Source of the DNA: Dugong dugon
Lineage: Eukaryota; Chordata; Mammalia; Sirenia; Dugongidae
Length of the DNA stretch: 64,000 nt
NCBI GenBank assembly: GCA_030035585.1
Contig: CM057480.1
Location: 4,643,001 to 4,707,000 of the forward strand
Direction: 5' to 3'
Shown here: positions 59,489-64,000 of the stretch, one piece after another
Numbering within the stretch: the first letter of the stretch is position 1
Layout: the number at the start of each line of letters is the position of its first letter
Notes under the pieces: generated by a model
Told to the model about the DNA's origin: nothing
Databases searched by the model: none
The model's input: the letters and a program-made list of their open reading frames with translations, nothing else
Translations under genes and position numbers: made by a program

Positions 59489-59797
59489 ATTATAATGGAA
59501 CCATTTCCACCTCAGTTTTGCAGAGAGCTGTGTCAGGCTGGTAGCTTAAAAGAAATCAAAAATAATTTTAAAAATTAAAAGTAAGAAGTTACTGTAATGT
59601 GGGCCCTCTGCATGTTCAGAGTTTGGGGGGCATGAACAATTCATGGATGCTTGCCTTGAATCAGATTGTGGCCTTTGGAAAAAAGCCATGGAGTTGTCTG
59701 AGGTCAATCCAGGAGGGCCACTTTTAGAGGATTTAGGTGATCCCTGCATAAAGAAGGTAGAGGAGTAACACTAAAAATACTTACTTTATAAGTTCAC
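59489..59797. other. Unassigned sequence
   Basis: About 310 bases. No family or gene is recognised. Confidence 0.4.
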
Positions 59798-59992
59798 CTA
59801 GGGGCGATTATCCCATACGCAAGGTACGCACGGGCTTACTTGTGCTTACCGACTAATCTGTAGTGCACAATTTCACCTGTTTTTCATCACACTGAAGACA
59901 TGATGAAACCCATGTGAAATTGTGCATTACAGATTAGTCGGTAAGCACAAGTAAGCCCGTGCGTACCTTGCTTACTGGTTAATCCACCCCTG
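59798..59992. mobile_element. 195-bp hairpin (foldback) element, probable MITE
   Basis: Arms 59820-59876 and 59914-59970 are 57-bp inverted repeats that differ at one position (tgtagtgcac on the left, tgcattaca on the right). Weaker pairing extends inward to a loop of about 12 bases near 59891-59902. It also extends outward to ends taggggcgattatcc and ggttaatccacccctgg. The ends resemble hAT-type termini. Possible target repeats (agttcac and ggatcac) are poor. CpGs are kept in both arms. It has no coding capacity. Confidence 0.85.
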
Positions 59993-60159
59993 GATCACAC
60001 TATAAACATTACAGTTAGATTAGTATACCTTATTGGCCAAAAGATCTAGAACTACTCAGCCAGAGAAGAAGCGTTTATATACATAAAAGCAATTGCAGCT
60101 GAGCAATACCCCACAACAAGCTCTTCTCTGAAGTACCTACGAAGTACCCTATGAGAAAT

Positions 60160-60368
60160 AAACCAAAAAACCAGTTGCCGTCAAGTCGATTCCAACTCAT
60201 AGCAATCTTACAGGACAGAGTAGTACTGTCCCATAGGGTTTCCAAGCCCGCAAATCTTCACAGAAGCATACTGCCTCATCTTTCTCCCACGGAGTGCTGG
60301 TAGGTTCGAACTGCCAACCTTTTGGTTAGCAGCTGAGCGCACATAACCGCTGTGCCACCAGAGCTCCT
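60160..60368 (-). mobile_element. AfroSINE, first of a pair at one target
   Basis: Starts aaccaaaaaaccagttgccg and ends ccaccagagctcct. It is flanked by cctatgagaaa (60148-60158) and cctataagaaa (60369-60379). It has the 'tctttctcccacggagtgct' block. Confidence 0.94.
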
Positions 60369-60379
60369 CCTATAAGAAA

Positions 60380-60538
60380 AAAAAAAAAAAACCAAACCCA
60401 TTGCCTTTGAGTTGATTCTGACTCACAGAGATCCTATAAAACAGAGTAGAATTGCCCCATATGGTTTCTAAGGAGTGGCTGGTGGATTCAAACTGCCTAC
60501 TGTTGGTTAGTTCTTAACCACTGCACCACCAGGGCTCC
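60380..60538 (-). mobile_element. AfroSINE, second of a pair at one target
   Basis: Starts with an A-run and accaaacccattgcctttga, and ends caccaccagggctcc. It is flanked by cctataagaaa on the left and cctatgagaaat (60539-60550) on the right. It lacks the middle block of its neighbour. Confidence 0.94.
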
Positions 60539-60589
60539 CCTATGAGAAATAGTAAGTTCTAAATGTCCAGCAGCCCAAAGGGAGGGCCC

Positions 60590-61249
60590 ATTTTGTTGTG
60601 AGGTGCCACTGAGTCTGTTCCCACTCATAGTGACCTACATACAACAAACAGAACAAAACACTGCCCAGTCCTGCGCCATCCTCACAATCATTGCTATGTT
60701 TGAGACCATTGTTGCAGCCACTGTGTCAATCTATCTCATTGAGGGTCTTCCTCTTTTTCACTAACCCTCTACTTTACCAAGCATGATGTCCTTCTCCAAG
60801 GGACTAGTCCTTCCTGATATAACATGTCCCAAGTACATGAGATGAAGCCTCATCACCCTTGCTTCTAAGGAGCATTCTGGCTGTATTTCTTCCAAGACGG
60901 ATTTGTTCATTCTTCTGGCAGTCCATGGTATATTCAATATTCTTCGCCAACACTATAATTCATATGTGCCAATTCTTTGGTCTTCCTTATTCATTGTCCA
61001 GCTCTCACATGCATATGAAGCCATTGAAAATACAATGGCTTGGATCAGGTGCACCTTAGCCCTCAAAGAGACATCATCGCGTTTGGACACTTTAAAGAGG
61101 TCTTTTGTAGCAGATTTGCCCAGTGCAATGCATCATTTGACTTCTTGACTGCTGCTTCCATGGGTGTTGACTATGGATCCAAGTAAAAGGAAATCCTTGA
61201 CAACTTCAATCTTTTCTCCATTTATTATGATGTTGCTTATTGGTCCAGT
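60590..61249 (-). mobile_element. RTE/BovB-clade LINE, C-terminal end
   Basis: Text ttgtgaggtgccactgagtc, tcattgagggtcttcctctt, ccttctccaagggactagtc and gcatatgaagccattgaaaa parallels the RTE copy at 36.6 kb. A minus-strand peptide with NGEKIEVVKDFLLLGS is visible at 61133-61249. The match stops at ggtccagtt. It is 5' truncated and broken. Confidence 0.88.
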
Positions 61250-61511
61250 TGTGAGAGCCCATAGCAATATATACAATTGCCCAGAATAGTAACATTTAAG
61301 AAATGTGCTACCCCCATCTCTGCCATCCCCCATTTTAACCACGCCGGAGTTGAAAGCAGCCTAGTGACTGGATAAGAAAAATGTTAGTCCCAGGTTGGCA
61401 CATGGAAGAAAAACAAGGCTATTTCCATCTTCCCACTAGAGCAGGCAAGTCCAAAACAGAGACAGCTGGGGGAGAGATAAAGCTTCCAGATTAAGGTAGA
61501 ATACTAAGAAA

Positions 61512-61642
61512 GTCCTGGTGATCTACTTCCAAAAAAGCAGCCAGTGAAAACCCTACAGATCACAAGAGTCCAATCACGTCGTGCACGGGGTCACCGTGAC
61601 TGGGGGGCCGACTCATTGGCAGCTAACAATAACAACAATACC
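61512..61642 (+). mobile_element. RTE-related SINE 3' part
   Basis: Contains aagtcctggtgatctacttc, aaaaccctacagatcacaag, ggggtcaccgtgactggggg and ggcagctaacaataacaaca, the same type as the piece at 15.3 kb. The head is missing. Confidence 0.82.
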
Positions 61643-62082
61643 TTTGTGGAATCCTGGGACCAATAATGGTGATTTAGGAGATAATATTGGCACCATTATT
61701 CCTTGTCCTAGAATGTGACCCAGCTGGAGCTGGACTCACAAGGACACACAAGGACTCACAAGGACACATTAACTGGGCCCCGAAATATAGACAATAGCTA
61801 GGACAATCTTGGAAAACACATGTTAGGGTTTCACATAAACAAATCATAAAACACAGCACAAAATACCCACATACTTTCCTCTCTTATCTTTCTTTATTAG
61901 CCTTTAGGGAATAGTGAGATTTGTTGGACCAATGAAGACCCTCCTGATGGTCGTTACTGAAACCTGTACCAATAATCATTGTAGAATCACAGTGATTTAG
62001 CAGTTTGTAGCCAATCTGTGAAAAGGCAAAGCTTTCAGTGGTTTTTCCCATTTGTACTGTTAATATACAGATGACTCTACAG

Positions 62083-62300
62083 CATTCCTTGTTCTCGGAC
62101 AGACACGGCTCTAGCAGCATGCTTGTCCGTTTTCCCACTTTCGCTTAGTCTGTAATATTCCTGGGACTCGGACAGACATGTTTCTAGCAGCTTGCCTGTC
62201 CGTTTTCCCACTTTTGCTTAGTCTCTAATTTTCCTTGGACTCAGACAGACATGGCTCTGGCAGCTTGCTTGTCTGTTCCCTACTTTTGCCTCTTTGAACA
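62083..62300. repeat. Three 73-bp tandem units inside the LTR
   Basis: Units are marked by ggacagacacggctctagca (62097), ggacagacatgtttctagca (62170) and agacagacatggctctggca (62243). The second and first agree best, the third is partial. Such repeats are common in the enhancer part of retroviral LTRs. Confidence 0.9.
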
Positions 62301-62589
62301 TATGCCAAATAAAACCTTCCTTTTTGCTTTACTAAACTTTGTGATATTTTTACCCTACAACAATGGCTAAGATTAAATATCCTGCCCATGTGATGGGATA
62401 AGACATAGATTTAAACTGAAATTGTTTTAAAGAAACAAAGACATCAAATTTCTCCTGTAACTGAGTTTTTTGCTGAAAGTTCATACGTGCCACTGAGAGG
62501 GTATACTATTTACTGTGGCTTCATTTTTCATTTGTTTGGTTTTTTTTAATTAGCAATGGACAGTTGCCACTGATTGCACTTAGCAGGTC

Positions 62590-62855
62590 TACGGTAATAA
62601 TAATTATAGTAGCTGATGAATCCTTACATAGAGCTTTGCAAAGCAAAAACATACTCGCTTTCACAGACCATTTGTTCCTCATAATAGCTTTGTCAGAAAA
62701 TGAGGGATTATTATCGAGAACTTCTATCAGGAGAACAAGATTCAGAGTAGTTCGTATAACTTGCAAATGTTACCCCATCTAGTTGATGCCAGAAAAGCAA
62801 CAGAAAGTCAAGGTTTCGTGACCCCCATCTTGCCTTGAAGATACAGGCACACCAG
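62590..62855 (-). mobile_element. MIR SINE
   Basis: Phrases tagctgatgaatccttacat, gagctttgcaaagcaaaaac, gttcctcataatagctttgt, aaatgagggattattatcga, gattcagagtagttcgtata follow minus-strand MIR order. Confidence 0.65.
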
Positions 62856-62877
62856 TCTCCTGAGATGACTCTGAACA

Positions 62878-63051
62878 TAACCAAACCAAAAACCAAACCC
62901 ACTGCCGTCGAGTCAATTCCAGCTCATAGCGACCCTATAGGACAGAGTAGAACTGCCCCATAGGGTTTCCAAGCAGCGCCTGGCGGATTTGAACTGCCAA
63001 CCTTTTGGTTAGCAGCCAAGCTCTTAGCCACTACGCCACTAGGTCTTCCAT
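62878..63051 (-). mobile_element. AfroSINE, little diverged
   Basis: Starts taaccaaaccaaaaaccaaa and cactgccgtcgagtcaattc, and ends gccactaggtcttcca. It is flanked by tctgaaca at 62870-62877 and 63052-63059. CpGs are retained in gtcgag, agcgac and ggcgga. Confidence 0.93.
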
Positions 63052-63216
63052 TCTGAACACAGAGGCAGACAATGTAGAGTCAGAGAGCCATTTCTTCTTT
63101 AGCTGGTTTATGTCTAGCTTTCTGTCTCACTTACCTTGTGAACCAAACTAGGGATGGGATTCCAGGGGCCCACGCAGCCAAGAGATACAGAAATAACCTG
63201 AGAGCAAAGTGTAAGA

Positions 63217-63370
63217 GAAGCCCCGGTGGTGCAGTGGTTGAGAGCTCAGGCTTCTAACTAAAAGGTCAGCAGCTCGAATCCACCAGCTGCTCCTTGGAAA
63301 CCCTATGGGGCAGTTCTACTCTGTCCTATAGGGTTGCTATGAGTCAGGATCAACTTGATGGCAATGGGTG
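63217..63370 (+). mobile_element. AfroSINE
   Basis: Starts agaagccccggtggtgcagt, includes ctaaaaggtcagcagctcga, and ends gagtcaggatcaacttgatg plus gcaatgggt. Short repeats of aagtgta lie on both sides. Confidence 0.93.
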
Positions 63371-64000
63371 TAAAGTGTACTGGGTGTAAAGGGTACGAAG
63401 GCAAGTGTACGAAACTGATGGGTCGAATGAAGCATCCATCTAAACAGGTTGTGCAGAGAGGTAATGTTATGTAGATTGGTGCATGGAATGACCTGATCCT
63501 CACAACTTTTCCAAGATTCAGTTTCCTCATCTGGAACATGATGCTAATAATAACCCATCCTATAACATTTCTCTGCAGAGACAAGAGAAAATGGATGTAA
63601 ACTACATAACACAAAATTGTAGACTGTAATATACTTTACAAACGAGAGTTAATAATTATTCCCTGTCTGTTCATATAGAGAATTTCAGAAAGAATACGAA
63701 CACTTTAGGTAGGGCAAGCATAACCTGAAGGGGAGAAAGCATCAAAATGCTAATCCTCAAGTTGAAATTTTTAGAGCTGTGCATTTGCATACCGCCCGGA
63801 ATCTTTTCGAAAGTAGTGAGAATGTGTTTAGTTACTTTTAAAACCCACATATTGAGTTGTTATTAATTTATTATAGATGAGGCAATGTTTTCCTTTTAAA
63901 AAGTCCTCTTCCCCATTGTGCCAAAGGTACCAGTAGAAAATTTAGAGTGTTTTATATTCCACAGAACATGCATTGCAGCATCAATAATAAATAGCATTTT
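63371..64000. other. Mostly unassigned; possible MIR piece
   Basis: A plus-strand MIR-like stretch may lie at 63488-63590 (ttcagtttcctcatctggaa, tgctaataataacccatcct). The rest is unassigned. Confidence 0.4.

Larger units (their letters stand above)
61250..62362 (+). mobile_element. Probable retroviral LTR with 73-bp tandem repeats
   Basis: The right part has AATAAA at 62308-62313 followed by a T-rich stretch ending taccctacaaca. This suits the R/U5 end of a class I or II LTR. Just upstream are three tandem units of 73 bp. The left edge is taken at tgtgagagcc, where the RTE match stops, but it is not proven. An RTE-related SINE piece (61512-61642) lies inside. No gag, pol or second LTR is seen in the window. 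Confidence 0.5.

Overview
This is a vertebrate, almost certainly mammalian, non-coding interval built largely from transposable elements of different ages. About thirty tRNA-derived SINEs share the pattern 'ccctggtgg(c/t)gcagtggttaag ... ctatgagtcggaatcgact'. This is the AfroSINE type, found only in Afrotheria. They sit beside BovB/RTE-clade LINE pieces with the same 3' end and one long L1. Together these point to an afrotherian, most probably an elephant or a close relative (Paenungulata). No species was given, and I could not search for one. I found no exon, tRNA, rRNA or intact protein gene.

Layout. 0-16 kb: old L2, MIR and L1M (ancient mammalian L1) fossils, a 0.95-kb hexamer-based minisatellite (3.9-4.8 kb), a Tc1/mariner-type MITE with TA duplications (9.45-9.73 kb), microsatellites, several AfroSINEs, an MLT1 LTR, and an identical 110-bp tandem duplication (15.75-15.97 kb). 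16.1-23.7 kb: a near full-length L1 on the minus strand with 3' UTR, ORF2, spacer, ORF1 and 5' UTR, inactivated by stops, frameshifts and a changed catalytic motif. 24-36 kb: mostly unassigned sequence plus two nested stacks. In one, a 5'-truncated L1 lies in a MER5A-like hAT element, which lies in an L2; both younger insertions keep target duplications. In the other, a TG...CA LTR lies in an MLT1 LTR. An MLT2-like ERVL LTR and more L1M/L2 pieces follow.

36-48 kb: RTE and AfroSINE copies, a truncated L1 3' UTR next to a 1.4-kb pyrimidine-rich minisatellite with a 34-36-bp unit (43.1-44.6 kb), and a decayed endogenous-retrovirus integrase remnant (46.7-47.2 kb). 48-59 kb: MLT1, L1M 5' UTR, ORF1 and ORF2 fossils, a segment of about 180 bp shared between an L1M ORF1 fossil and a MIR-containing site 2.2 kb away, and an AT-rich repeat-free stretch with many TAATTA cores. 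59-64 kb: another L1 3' UTR, a striking 195-bp hairpin element with 57-bp arms differing at one base, a pair of AfroSINEs inserted at the same target, an RTE fragment, and an LTR with 73-bp tandem repeats and an AATAAA signal.

The elements relate to one another mainly as retrotransposon partners. L1 and RTE supplied reverse transcriptase, and the AfroSINEs probably used the RTE machinery through their shared 3' end. Long open frames in the two minisatellites come from repeat units whose length is a multiple of three and are not genes. Family names rest on remembered consensus patterns, not on a database search.
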